This document shows, piece by piece, positions 1-8,582 of a stretch of DNA of 19,799 nucleotides (the first letter of the stretch is position 1; the number at the start of each line of letters is the position of its first letter). The DNA is from Croceibacterium_A sp039927815 (GTDB lineage Bacteria; Pseudomonadota; Alphaproteobacteria; Sphingomonadales; Sphingomonadaceae). The stretch is from assembly GCA_039927815.1 (NCBI GenBank), contig JBDSUJ010000128.1, positions 1 through 19,799 on the forward strand. Direction: 5' to 3'. The notes beneath the pieces were generated by a model, which saw only the letters and a list, made by a program, of their open reading frames with translations, was not told the origin of the DNA and ran no database searches. A program made the position numbers and the translations under genes.

Positions 1-1733
1 GCCGCTGGCTATTCGAGCACCTCGACCTGCATATCGGCCCGCGCGATCGGCTGGCGCTGATAGGCCGCAACGGCGCGGGGAAGACCACGCTGTTCGGCCT
101 CATCGCCGGCCTGGTCGAGGCCGACAAGGGCAAGCGCTCACTCCAGCCGGGCACCCGGATCGTGCTGCTGGAACAGGAGCCCGACCTAACCGCCTATGCC
201 ACCCTGATGGATTTCGCGCTGTCGGGTGACGATGCGCCGCAGCGCCACGAGGTCGAAGCGATCGCCGGGCAGCTCGGCATCGTGCTCGACCGCGCCGCCA
301 CGACCGCCAGCGGCGGCGAACGCCGGCGCGCGCAGATCGCGCGCGCGCTGGCGCAGAACCCCGACTTGCTGCTGATGGACGAGCCCACCAACCATCTCGA
401 TCTGGCCGCGATCGACTGGCTCGAAGCCTGGCTGACCCGCTACAAGGGCGCGTTCGTAGCGATCAGCCATGACCGGACCTTCCTCAAGCGCCTGACCCGC
501 GCCACGCTGTGGCTCGATCGCGGCAGCCTGCGGCGCAAGGAGGTCGGCTTCGGCGGATACGAGCTGTGGGAAGAAGCGGTCTATGCCGAGGAGGCGCGCT
601 CGGCCCAGAAGCTCGACGCACGCCTCAAGCTCGAAGCTCACTGGCTCGAACGCGGCGTGACCGCGCGGCGCAAGCGCAACCAGGGTCGGCTCGAGGCGCT
701 GCACAAGATGCGCGCGCAACGCGCCGCGATGATGGGCAAGGCCGGTACCGCCAAGCTGGCTCTCGCCAATGACGACGTGCGCACCAAGTCCGTGATCGTG
801 GCCGAAGGCGTGACCAAGCGGTTCGGCGAACGGACCGTGGTCCGCGACTTCAGCCTGCGCATCCAGCGCGGCGACCGCATCGGCGTGGTCGGCGCCAACG
901 GGACCGGCAAGACCACCCTGTTGCGCCTGCTGACCGGCGGTTTGGAGCCCGATGAAGGCACGGTGACGCTGGCCAGGACCCTGAACGGGGTGATGATCGA
1001 CCAGCAGCGCAGCCTGCTGTCGCCCGACAAGACTGTGCGCGACGTGCTCGCCGAAGGCGGCGACTGGCTCGACGTGCGCGGGGTCCGCAAGCATGTGCAG
1101 GCCTATCTCAAGGATTTCCTGTTCGATCCCGCGCTGGCCGATTTTCCCATCAACCGCCTGTCAGGCGGCGAACGCAGCCGGCTTCTGCTGGCGCGCGAAT
1201 TCGCCCGCCGCTCGAACCTGCTGGTGCTCGACGAACCGACCAACGACCTCGACCTCGAAACGCTCGACCTGCTGCAGGAAGTGATCGCCGACTACGATGG
1301 CACGGTGCTGATCGTCAGCCACGACCGCGATTTCCTCGACCGCACGGTTACCCTGACGCTCGGCCTCGACGGCAGCGGCACAGTCGACATCGTTGCCGGC
1401 GGGTACGAGGACTGGGAAGCCAAACGCAAGCAATCGGCCACGCCGCCGGCCAAGAAATCCGCCGCGCGAGTTGAAAGTGCGACGGCCGTCGTTGCGCCGG
1501 TCAGAACCAAGCTGACTTACAAGGACCAGCGCGACTACGACATGCTGCCGGCGCGGATCGAGGAGCTGGACGCCGAGATCGCCAAGGGCGAGCACGCACT
1601 CGGCGATGCCGACCTCTACCGCCGCGACCCGGTCCGGTTCGACCGCTATACGGCGCTGCTCGACACGCTCCGCGCCGAGAAGCACGCGGCCGAGGAACGC
1701 TGGCTGACGCTGGCCGAACACGTTTCGGGTTAG
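1..1733 (+). CDS. uup: ABC-F family ATPase, Uup type (5' end outside window)
   Basis: This is a soluble, tandem ATPase of the ABC-F family, whose members act on ribosomes or nucleic acids rather than as transporters. The frame is open from base 3, so the start lies left of the window; the internal GTG at 162 falls after the first Walker A and cannot be the true start. First domain: Walker A GRNGAGKTT at 63-89, signature SGGERRR near 309, Walker B LLLMDEPTNHLD near 366. A charged linker of about 80 residues follows. Second domain: Walker A GANGTGKTT at 891-917, signature LSGGERSR near 1159, Walker B LLVLDEPTND near 1218. A charged, probably coiled-coil C-terminal domain of about 75 residues (from about 1510) is the hallmark of Uup over EttA. 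There is no membrane segment. All catalytic motifs are intact. The stop overlaps the convergent DUF885 gene. The ABC-F class is near certain; the Uup subtype is likely. Confidence 0.93.
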   Translation, partial: RWLFEHLDLHIGPRDRLALIGRNGAGKTTLFGLIAGLVEADKGKRSLQPGTRIVLLEQEPDLTAYATLMDFALSGDDAPQRHEVEAIAGQLGIVLDRAATTASGGERRRAQIARALAQNPDLLLMDEPTNHLDLAAIDWLEAWLTRYKGAFVAISHDRTFLKRLTRATLWLDRGSLRRKEVGFGGYELWEEAVYAEEARSAQKLDARLKLEAHWLERGVTARRKRNQGRLEALHKMRAQRAAMMGKAGTAKLALANDDVRTKSVIVAEGVTKRFGERTVVRDFSLRIQRGDRIGVVGANGTGKTTLLRLLTGGLEPDEGTVTLARTLNGVMIDQQRSLLSPDKTVRDVLAEGGDWLDVRGVRKHVQAYLKDFLFDPALADFPINRLSGGERSRLLLAREFARRSNLLVLDEPTNDLDLETLDLLQEVIADYDGTVLIVSHDRDFLDRTVTLTLGLDGSGTVDIVAGGYEDWEAKRKQSATPPAKKSAARVESATAVVAPVRTKLTYKDQRDYDMLPARIEELDAEIAKGEHALGDADLYRRDPVRFDRYTALLDTLRAEKHAAEERWLTLAEHVSG

Positions 1734-3541
1734 GCGCGTCCCGCCTTCACCTTCGCAGTCCACGCCGCGACGCGCTTGTCGAGCAAATCGAGCGGCATCA
1801 CCCCTTCCTTGAGGAGGTCGTGGAATTGGCGAAGGTCGAACTTGGGCCCCAGCGCGGTTTGCGCGCGGGTGCGCAGCCGGCGCCATTCGTTCTGGCCAAT
1901 CTTGTAACTGCACGCCTGTCCGGGCGAGACGCAGTAGCGCTCGATCTCGCGCTGGGAGCGCGCGCGAGTGAAGCCGACCGTATCGACGAAATAGTCGGTT
2001 GCTTTCTCGCGGCTCCAGCGCTTGGCATGAATGCCGGTATCGACCACCAGCCGGGCGGCGCGGAATAACCAGCTTTGCAGCGCGCCGGCCTTCTCGATGC
2101 CCTGGTAGCCGCCGAGTTCGTTGCCGACCTGCTCCGCGTAGAGCGCCCAGCCCTCGCCGTAGGCTGAAATGAAGTAGTTTTGCAGCAGCACCGGCAGATC
2201 CTTCTCCTGCTGCAGGTAGCTGAAGTGCAGGTGATGCCCTGGGACGCCTTCGTGGTAAGTCAGCGCGGGTAGTGAATATTTCGGCCAGTCGGCGGTGCTC
2301 TTCAAATTGATCCAGTAGATCGCCGGACGCGAACCATCGAGCGAGGCACTGCTGTAATAGCCGTTGGGCGCGCCGTCCTGAATGTCCGGGGGAACCCGGC
2401 GAATTTCCAGTGGCTGGACCGTGACGGCGCTGAACGCCTGGGGTAGCTTGGCCTGCATCGCGCGTACACTCGCATTGAGCGAGGCGATCAAGGCTGCGCG
2501 GCCGTTGTCGTCGTTGGCGAACAACTGGTCCGGCCGGGTGTTGAGCGCGGCGAGCCGCGCGCCGACGGTCCCTTGGGTCAGACTCGCGGCCGTGAGGATG
2601 GTGTCCAGCTCGGCGCCGATCTCGGCCACCTGGCGCAGACCGGTGCGATGGATTTCGTCCGCCGAGAGGTTGGTCGTGGTGAAATAGCGCAAGGCCCTGG
2701 CGTAGATCTCTTCGCCGCGGTCGAGCCGCCACACACCGTCACCGGCGCGGGTCGTCGGCTGCAGTTCGCCGACCAGGGCAAGCTGGCGACGCAATGCCGG
2801 GCGCACCTGGTTCTCGACGATATTGGTCGCACTTGCCGCCCAGTCGCCGGCAATGCCCTTTTCCGCCGCCCGGCGGGCGAGCGACATAACCATTCCGGTC
2901 TGTGCCGCCGGCCCGTCGAGCAGCGCGCCGATCTGCTTCTTGACCAGGTCGAGCGACCACGCTGGCGCGAGGAAACCGCGTGCCGCTTCTTCCCGTTGCG
3001 CGTCGCTCTGTTCGTCCAGCGCACCGGGAAAGGCCGCCAGCCGGTCGATGTAGCCCTGCGCATCTTCCAGCGTCTGGACCGGATGAGTCGAATCGAGGAA
3101 ATCCGGGATCGAGAAATAGGCGCCGTCCTGCTGGCTAAGCCGATAGGGTGCCCCGACGCTGGAAATGCGGAACGGCTCCGACACCAGCCGTTGGTCGAGC
3201 ATGTCGAGCACGACCGCGCGGCGGACTTGCCAGCGTTCGCTCAACGAGCCTGGCGCGATCGCGGCGACTTTGGCCCGCATCGCGCGGGCAGCGACGAACC
3301 CCGCGAGATCGCCCGCCTTACCGTATTTGCCGAGGCGATAATGCAAGGGGGCCAGCGCGGCCTTGTCGACCCCGAGCGAGGTCGCCGTCTCCGGATTGCG
3401 TTGCAAATCGTCCGCGAGGATCTGGTCCATGACGTCCCGCAATTTCGCGTCGCCGGAAGTCTGAGCATGGGCAACCTGCGCATCGAGTGTGAGCGCCAGC
3501 GCAGCCGCGCTGGCGCCGCCGAGAAATTCGCGCCTGTACAT
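1730..3541 (-). CDS. DUF885 family protein, putative Tat-exported metallopeptidase
   Basis: The 603-residue product belongs to the DUF885 family, whose members are long, mostly helical proteins related to zinc peptidases. I start it at the ATG at 3541, because this gives a twin-arginine leader (YRREFLGG followed by an alanine/leucine-rich hydrophobic stretch and a VAHAQ cleavage-like site); a longer upstream frame to 3610 would bury this signal. A GAAGG Shine-Dalgarno-like stretch lies about 8 bases upstream. The family's HExxxGHH element appears as HEGVPGHH around residue 430 and is the likely metal site; a C-terminal region with CVSPGQACSYKIG follows, also typical of the family. It probably acts in the periplasm on peptides, but substrate is unknown. 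It lies 108 bases downstream of the DUF6456 gene on the same strand and ends tail-to-tail with the ABC-F gene, sharing bases 1730-1733. Confidence 0.9.
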   Translation of the reverse strand: MYRREFLGGASAAALALTLDAQVAHAQTSGDAKLRDVMDQILADDLQRNPETATSLGVDKAALAPLHYRLGKYGKAGDLAGFVAARAMRAKVAAIAPGSLSERWQVRRAVVLDMLDQRLVSEPFRISSVGAPYRLSQQDGAYFSIPDFLDSTHPVQTLEDAQGYIDRLAAFPGALDEQSDAQREEAARGFLAPAWSLDLVKKQIGALLDGPAAQTGMVMSLARRAAEKGIAGDWAASATNIVENQVRPALRRQLALVGELQPTTRAGDGVWRLDRGEEIYARALRYFTTTNLSADEIHRTGLRQVAEIGAELDTILTAASLTQGTVGARLAALNTRPDQLFANDDNGRAALIASLNASVRAMQAKLPQAFSAVTVQPLEIRRVPPDIQDGAPNGYYSSASLDGSRPAIYWINLKSTADWPKYSLPALTYHEGVPGHHLHFSYLQQEKDLPVLLQNYFISAYGEGWALYAEQVGNELGGYQGIEKAGALQSWLFRAARLVVDTGIHAKRWSREKATDYFVDTVGFTRARSQREIERYCVSPGQACSYKIGQNEWRRLRTRAQTALGPKFDLRQFHDLLKEGVMPLDLLDKRVAAWTAKVKAGRA

Positions 3542-3649
3542 GCCCTTCGCCTTCAAGATGATTTCACAAGTGACCTGTTTGGCACGAACAATGTGGCGGA
3601 ACAATGCCACGAGCGGCTTGGTCGAACACGCAAGTCGCTCGTTGCGGTG

Positions 3650-4123
3650 TCACGGGAGACGGTAGAATTCCGCCACCCGGTCGAGCGCCAGCTTGAGCAC
3701 CAGCTTGCCGCTGCGCGCCGGCCAGACTAGCGATTTCTCTGCCGCCGGCAGCGTCTCACCCGCGCACACCACTCGCCACAGGATGTCGGCCAGGCCCTTG
3801 CCCGCAGTGGCGATGGCCCCGTCAAAACGCTGCCGCGCCGCAATCTGACGCTCCGTCGGATTGAGACCGTGATCGCCCGTTCCGCGAATACGCACCGCGT
3901 CCCACCGCATGGTCACGCTTTGGCTGAGTTGCGCGCGCTCCCAGTCGGCGCGCAAGCGTTCGCCGGCATCGTACAACCGGTTGTCGAGGTGACCGTGCGC
4001 ATGCAGCCAGGTGAGCGGCGATTCGGCGAGGTTGACCGTCACGCTGCGCCGCCGGGCGATCGAGCCGCCGCGGCGGCGAGGACCTTCGGCGGTCAGCTCG
4101 CGCTCGACGAGTTCGCGTTGCAT
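3650..4123 (-). CDS. DUF6456 domain-containing protein
   Basis: The 157-residue product matches, from memory, the alphaproteobacterial DUF6456 family: the stretch AESPLTWLHAHG, then AGERLRADWERAQL, and near the C-terminus WPARSGKLVLKLALDRVAEFY. No function is established that I can name; some relatives are fused to DNA-binding domains, so a nucleic-acid role is possible but not shown here. No signal peptide or membrane segment is visible, and the N-terminus is arginine-rich (GPRRRGGSIARRR). The ATG at 4123 is preceded by a GGGAG ribosome-binding site on the minus strand. It diverges from the XRE regulator gene, so the roughly 94 bases between them must hold both promoters. The DUF885 gene follows in the same direction after 108 bases and may be co-transcribed. 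Confidence 0.8.
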   Translation of the reverse strand: MQRELVERELTAEGPRRRGGSIARRRSVTVNLAESPLTWLHAHGHLDNRLYDAGERLRADWERAQLSQSVTMRWDAVRIRGTGDHGLNPTERQIAARQRFDGAIATAGKGLADILWRVVCAGETLPAAEKSLVWPARSGKLVLKLALDRVAEFYRLP

Positions 4124-4160
4124 CAGTCGAATCTCCCTGCGTTATTGCCGGGAGCCCTTG

Positions 4161-4204
4161 CCAGATCGGACAAGTTGTAGGAAACCGATAAAACCAGATC
4201 GGTT
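4161..4204. promoter_or_regulatory. Candidate operator region between DUF6456 and XRE genes
   Basis: Two overlapping symmetries are visible. The 9-base sequence CCAGATCGG occurs at 4161-4169 and again at 4194-4202, 33 bases apart, close to three helical turns. Part of the second copy also forms an inverted repeat, AACCGAT (4183-4189) and ATCGGTT (4198-4204), with an 8-base spacer. It lies just ahead of the GTG start of the XRE regulator and within the divergent promoter zone. Autoregulation by the XRE protein is an inference. Confidence 0.4.
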
Positions 4205-4217
4205 AAGGGGATTGTGT

Positions 4218-4790
4218 GTGATCAATCGCATTCGCGACATTCGCAAGCAGAAGAACATGACCTTGGCCGAAGTGGCGGCGGCATGTTCGCCCGCGACCAC
4301 GGCGCAGACCATCGGCCGGCTCGAGACCGGCATGCGCAACCTCTCGCTGGGGTGGATGAACAAGATCGGCAAGGCGCTCGGCGTCGATCCCGAGCTGCTG
4401 GTGCGCGGCGATGCCAGCGCACAACCGCAAGTGATCGCGCGCCTGTCCGATGCCGGGGCCGAGCCCCTTCCGGCACCGCGCGATGCGATCCTGCCGACCG
4501 CTCTCGAGGGGGAAGGCACGATGGTGTGCGTGGCGATCGAAGCGGCGCAAGGCGAGTATCGCACTGGTGATCAGTTGTGGTTGCGCCAGCACTCGCCCAG
4601 TGACGCCGCGCAGCTGATCAACCGCGATGTGCTGGCACCGCGCGCGGGCGGGCGGTTCGCGTTCGGGCGGCTGATCGACCGCAAGGGCACGCTGGTCGGC
4701 CTGTTGCCACCCGGCGCGGGCCAGCGCCAGATCGTGATCGACAATCCGGCGTGGCTGGCGGTGGCGGAGATGCTGGTCCGCCGCCTGTGA
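4218..4790 (+). CDS. XRE family transcriptional regulator with S24-like C-terminal half
   Basis: A 190-residue DNA-binding regulator. The N-terminal 60 residues form a cro/C1-type helix-turn-helix (IRDIRKQKNMTLAEVAAACS, then TAQTIGRLETG and an LSLGWMNKIGKALGVDPELL tail). The C-terminal 100 residues (TMVCVAIEAAQGEYRTGDQLWLRQ, later NRDVLAPRAGGRFAFGRLI) look like the beta-rich S24/LexA-type dimerisation fold, but I see no serine-lysine pair that would allow self-cleavage, so it is more likely a sensing or dimerising domain. I chose the GTG at 4218: AAGGGG at 4205-4210 sits 7 bases upstream and the helix-turn-helix begins directly after; a longer frame reaching 4011 would overlap the divergent gene. 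The stop codon overlaps the GTG start of the glycosyltransferase, so the two are probably translated together. Confidence 0.86.
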   Translation: MINRIRDIRKQKNMTLAEVAAACSPATTAQTIGRLETGMRNLSLGWMNKIGKALGVDPELLVRGDASAQPQVIARLSDAGAEPLPAPRDAILPTALEGEGTMVCVAIEAAQGEYRTGDQLWLRQHSPSDAAQLINRDVLAPRAGGRFAFGRLIDRKGTLVGLLPPGAGQRQIVIDNPAWLAVAEMLVRRL

Positions 4791-5968
4791 AGCGCCTGCT
4801 GACGATTGCCACGCTGTACCCCAACGCGCACCGGCCGCGCTTCGGCACTTTCGTCGCGCGGCAGATGGAAGCCCTCGCGGCGCGCGGCGGGTGGGACGTG
4901 ACGGTCATCAATCCGATCGGCGTGGCGCCGCTCCGGCTCGGGCGTTACCGCGCGCTCGCCTCGGCCGCGGTCACCGGTGTCGAGCGCGGTGTAACCGTGC
5001 ACCGTCCGATGTTCACCCTGCTCCCCGGCGTGAGCGGGCCGATCAATCCGCGGATGATCGCGCGCGCCGTCCTGCAACTGGCCCGGCGATTGCATGCGTT
5101 GGCGCCGTTCGACTTGGTGGACGCGCAATTCCTCTACCCCGACGGGCCCGCGGCGGCGAGCATCGCCAGCGCACTCGACCGACCACTGGCGATCAAGGCG
5201 CGCGGTGCGGACATCTCCTATTGGGCCGGCAAGTATTACGCCCGGCGGCAAATGCTCGCGGCGGCTGAGCAGGCGGGCGAGGTGCTGGCGGTCAGCGAGG
5301 CGCTGGCCGGTGACATGGCAGCGCTGGGTTTCCCGCGCGGCAAGATCGCGGTCCATTACACCGGGCTCGACCACGCGCTGTTCTACCCGCGCGACCGGCG
5401 CGACAGTCGGGCCCGGCTGAGCGCGGCAACCGGGGTGACGCTGACCGACGCCCCGCTCCTTGCCACCGTTGGCGCGCTGATCCCGCGCAAGGGCCAGCTG
5501 CTGGTGCTGCGCGCGCTCGCGCGACTGCCCGGCGTGCAGCTGCTGGTCGCGGGCTCCGGGCCCGACCGCGCCATGCTCGAAGCGTTCGCGCGCGAGGCCG
5601 GATTGGCCGAACGGGTGCATTTTCTCGGCGCTCTCGACCACGCACTGCTGCCCGTTGCGCTGGCGGCCGCCGACGCGATGGTCCTGCCTTCGGAGAGCGA
5701 GGGGCTGGCCAATGCTTGGGTCGAAGCCTTGGCGTGCGGCACTCCGCTGGTCATTACCGATGCCGGCGGGGCGCGCGAATTGATGACCGAGCCTGAGGCC
5801 GGGCGGATCGTCAAGCGCGATCCCGCCGCCATCGCCGCCGCGGTCGAGGCCTTGCTCGCCGATACGCCGTCGCGCGCGCGTGTCGCCGCGTGCGCGGCGC
5901 GCTTCAGCTGGGATGCCAATGCCGCGGCGCTGGAGGCGCACTACGACCGCCTCGCAGCCGCGCCCTAG
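4787..5968 (+). CDS. Glycosyltransferase family 4 (GT-B fold)
   Basis: The 393-residue protein is a GT4-type retaining glycosyltransferase, which moves a sugar from a nucleotide donor to an acceptor, usually a lipid-linked or surface polysaccharide precursor at the inner face of the membrane. The N-terminal half starts with LLTIATLYPNAHRPRFGTFVARQ, typical of the acceptor-binding domain. The C-terminal half has ALIPRKGQLLVLRAL, LLVAGSGPDR, RVHFLGALDH and the ExxxxxxxE donor-site motif with E305 and E313 in ESEGLANAWVEAL. I start it at GTG 4787, which overlaps the regulator's TGA (GTGA); a longer upstream frame adds only a glycine-rich, out-of-family tail. No membrane segment is seen. The sugar and acceptor cannot be read from sequence. 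Its stop shares the palindrome CTAG at 5965-5968 with secF. Confidence 0.9.
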   Translation: MKRLLTIATLYPNAHRPRFGTFVARQMEALAARGGWDVTVINPIGVAPLRLGRYRALASAAVTGVERGVTVHRPMFTLLPGVSGPINPRMIARAVLQLARRLHALAPFDLVDAQFLYPDGPAAASIASALDRPLAIKARGADISYWAGKYYARRQMLAAAEQAGEVLAVSEALAGDMAALGFPRGKIAVHYTGLDHALFYPRDRRDSRARLSAATGVTLTDAPLLATVGALIPRKGQLLVLRALARLPGVQLLVAGSGPDRAMLEAFAREAGLAERVHFLGALDHALLPVALAAADAMVLPSESEGLANAWVEALACGTPLVITDAGGARELMTEPEAGRIVKRDPAAIAAAVEALLADTPSRARVAACAARFSWDANAAALEAHYDRLAAAP

Positions 5969-6942
5969 CCCTCGCCGCGCGCCTTACGTTCCTGGCGCTC
6001 GGCCGGGGTCTCGTTGGGCACGAAACTCTGCGGATTGACCTTGAGCCAGATCAGGATTGGCGCGGCCATGTAGATCGAGCTGTAGGTGCCGACGAAGATG
6101 CCGAAGGTGATCGCCAGCGTGAACCCGAAGATCACGTTGGGTCCAAACGCCAGCAGCGCGGCCAGCGTGATGAGGATCGACAGCGAGGTCACGATGGTGC
6201 GCGACAGCGTTTCGTTGACCGACAAGTCGAGCAAGTCGGGCATGTCCATGCGCCTGAATTTCTTCATGTTCTCGCGTATTCGGTCATAGACCACGATCGT
6301 ATCGTTGAGCGAATAGCCGATCAGCGTCAGCAGCGCGGCGACAATGTTGAGGTCAAACTCCAACTGGGTAAGCGAAAACAACCCCAGCGTCAGGGTGACA
6401 TCGTGCACCAGGCTGAACAGCGCGCCGATCCCGAACTGCCATTCGAAGCGAAACCAGATGTACGCCGCCACGGCAATCGCGGCGAAGCCAAGCGCCTTGA
6501 AGGCCGTCCACTTCAGCTCCTTCGACACCTTGCCCGTGACGGAATCCACGCCGTCGATCCGCGCATCGGCATGACGCGCCTTGATATCGGAGGTGAGCTT
6601 GCGCGTCATCTCGTCTGCGAGGCCCGGATTGACGTCTGACCCCTGGGGCAGTTTCATGCGGATTGCCATCGCATTGGGCGCGCCGACCTGCTGGATGGTG
6701 GGTTCCCCATAGCCGAGCCGTTCGACTTCCTGGCGCACTTTAGCGACCGGTGCGGTCTTCTCCTGAGTGAAGGTAACCCGCACCATCTGCCCACCGATAA
6801 AGTCGACGCCGAGGTTCAGGCCGCGGGTCAGCAGCAGGCCAATCGACGCCGCCATCAGCAGCATCGAGATCGTGTAGAATGGCCCGCGCAAGCGCAGGAA
6901 CTTGATATTGGTATCGTCCGGGACGAGCTTGAGGAGCTTCAT
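5965..6942 (-). CDS. secF: Protein translocase subunit SecF
   Basis: SecF partners with SecD in the inner membrane and uses the proton gradient to help pull preproteins through SecYEG from the periplasmic side. The 325-residue product has the expected plan: a first membrane segment near residues 20-40 (FYTISMLLMAASIGLLLTRG), the conserved GVDFIGGQMVRVTF element, a periplasmic P1-like domain (KVRQEVERLGYGEPTIQQVG), and five C-terminal membrane segments with the SLNDTIVVYDRIREN motif. Its length is normal. The ATG at 6942 lies 10 bases after the secD stop, so it is read from the yajC-secD-secF transcript and is the last gene of it. Confidence 0.98.
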   Translation of the reverse strand: MKLLKLVPDDTNIKFLRLRGPFYTISMLLMAASIGLLLTRGLNLGVDFIGGQMVRVTFTQEKTAPVAKVRQEVERLGYGEPTIQQVGAPNAMAIRMKLPQGSDVNPGLADEMTRKLTSDIKARHADARIDGVDSVTGKVSKELKWTAFKALGFAAIAVAAYIWFRFEWQFGIGALFSLVHDVTLTLGLFSLTQLEFDLNIVAALLTLIGYSLNDTIVVYDRIRENMKKFRRMDMPDLLDLSVNETLSRTIVTSLSILITLAALLAFGPNVIFGFTLAITFGIFVGTYSSIYMAAPILIWLKVNPQSFVPNETPAERQERKARGEG

Positions 6943-6952
6943 CGGCTGCGCC

Positions 6953-8563
6953 CTACAACACGAGTTCGACGGGCCGCTTGCGGCGGAGCCAGCCGGCCAC
7001 CCACATGCGGGTCAGCGTGACCGCGGTGAACACCGAGGTGACGATGCCGATCATCAGCACCACCGCGAAGCCCTTGATCGGGCCCGAGCCGAACAGGAAC
7101 ATCAGCACCGCGGCGATCAGGTTGGTGGCATTGCCGTCGAAAATCGCGCTGCTCGCTTCCTTGTAGCCCAGTTCGACCGACTGGATGACCTTGCGCCCCC
7201 GGTGCCGTTCCTCGCGGATGCGTTCGTTGATCAGCACGTTGGCATCGACCGCCGCGCCGACGGTAAGCACCAGTCCGGCGATGCCCGGCAGCGTCAGCGC
7301 CGCCAGCGAGCCGAGCAAAGCCATGACCCCAAGGATCATCAGCAAGTTGAAGATCAGCGCCAGGCAGGTGTAAACGCCGAACCGGCCATATGTGATCAAC
7401 ATGAATACCATCAGCGCGAGCGTGCCGATGCCGAATGCGATCGTGCCCTTGGAAATCGAATCCTTGCCGAGCTCGGCGCTGATCGTGCTTTCCTCCATCA
7501 CCTTGAGATCGACCGGCAGCGCGCCCGAGCGCAGAGCGATCGCCAGCTGGTTCGCGGTCTCGACCGTGAAACTGCCCGAAATGGTCGCGGCGCCGCCCAG
7601 GATCGGCTCGTTGATGTTGGGCGCCGAGATCACCTGCCCGTCGAGGATGATGGCGAATGGTTTGTTGACGTTCTCGCTCGTTAGCCGTGCGAACTTGGCT
7701 CCGCCCTGCTGGTCGAACTGGATCGCCACCAGCGGCTGGTTCGAGCGCGAATCGAAACTCTGCTGCGCGTTGGTGAGCTGGTCGCCCTTGATCCCCCCGA
7801 GGCGCTTGACCGCGATTGCGGTACCGGCCCCAGCTTCACCCGGCGCATAGGGCACAATCTCGTCTCCCGGCGGGACGATGCCCTGGGCGATGTCCGAGGG
7901 CAGCGCGCTCTGATCGACCAGCTTGAATTCCAGCTCGGCGGTCTTGCCCAGCAAATCCTTCAGCGCCTGCGGATCCTGCAGCCCGGGGACCTGGACCACG
8001 ATGCGGTTGGTGCCCGAGCGGATGATCGTCGGCTCGCGCGTGCCGAGCGCATCGATGCGCTTGCGCACCACCTCGGTCGCGCTGTCCATCGCCTGGCTGA
8101 CCGCGAGGTCGAGCCCTTCCTGCGTCTGGGCCAGCACGATCCGGTTGCCGTCGAGCACCTGAATCGTCCAGTCGCGCTTCCCCGACAGCCCCGCCCCGGT
8201 CGTGAGCGGTTCGATCAGACCGCGCGCGGCATCGACGCGGGTCGGATCCTCGATCACCACCGACAGGCGCCCGCCAGCAGCGGACATATCGCCGATCTGG
8301 ATCCGCGGCTTGGCCGTGCGCATCGCCGCGCGGACGCTTTCTTCCATCGATTCGAGGCGTTGTTTGGCGACCTGGGTGGGCTGCGCTTCAAGCAGCAGGT
8401 AGCTGCCCCCCGCGAGGTCAAGCCCGAGGCGGATACGCGGTTCGGGCAGGAACGACGGCCATGGCGCTGCGGTCAGCGAATAGAGCGACGGAACCGCGGC
8501 GAACGCGAAGAACAGCGTCAGCGCCCACAGGTACAGCCGCTTCCAGAGAGGAAAATCGAGCAT
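6953..8563 (-). CDS. secD: Protein translocase subunit SecD
   Basis: SecD forms the larger half of the SecDF complex, which drives late steps of Sec export using proton motive force. The 536-residue product has one N-terminal membrane segment (LYLWALTLFFAFAAVPSLYSL), the GLDLAGGSYLLLE motif directly after it, a large periplasmic region, and a C-terminal six-helix RND-type domain with LTLPGIAGLVLTVGAAVDANVLINERIREE split over two conserved blocks. The aspartate in the AAVDANV block corresponds to the proton-path residue known for the family. Length is in the normal range for alphaproteobacteria. It sits 19 bases after yajC and 10 before secF. Confidence 0.98.
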   Translation of the reverse strand: MLDFPLWKRLYLWALTLFFAFAAVPSLYSLTAAPWPSFLPEPRIRLGLDLAGGSYLLLEAQPTQVAKQRLESMEESVRAAMRTAKPRIQIGDMSAAGGRLSVVIEDPTRVDAARGLIEPLTTGAGLSGKRDWTIQVLDGNRIVLAQTQEGLDLAVSQAMDSATEVVRKRIDALGTREPTIIRSGTNRIVVQVPGLQDPQALKDLLGKTAELEFKLVDQSALPSDIAQGIVPPGDEIVPYAPGEAGAGTAIAVKRLGGIKGDQLTNAQQSFDSRSNQPLVAIQFDQQGGAKFARLTSENVNKPFAIILDGQVISAPNINEPILGGAATISGSFTVETANQLAIALRSGALPVDLKVMEESTISAELGKDSISKGTIAFGIGTLALMVFMLITYGRFGVYTCLALIFNLLMILGVMALLGSLAALTLPGIAGLVLTVGAAVDANVLINERIREERHRGRKVIQSVELGYKEASSAIFDGNATNLIAAVLMFLFGSGPIKGFAVVLMIGIVTSVFTAVTLTRMWVAGWLRRKRPVELVL

Positions 8564-8582
8564 CGCCTAGCGCAACCCGGAC

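Noticed and set aside
186..1094. A 302-codon open frame on the minus strand
   Set aside because: It lies antisense to the ABC-F gene, whose motifs are unmistakable; the translation is low-complexity and matches no family. It is an effect of high GC content.
2573..3730. A 385-codon plus-strand open frame
   Set aside because: Antisense to the DUF885 gene, runs across its start and into the next gene, and shows no domain or ribosome site.
4571..5941. A 456-codon minus-strand open frame
   Set aside because: Antisense to the regulator and glycosyltransferase genes; arginine- and glutamine-rich translation without family features.
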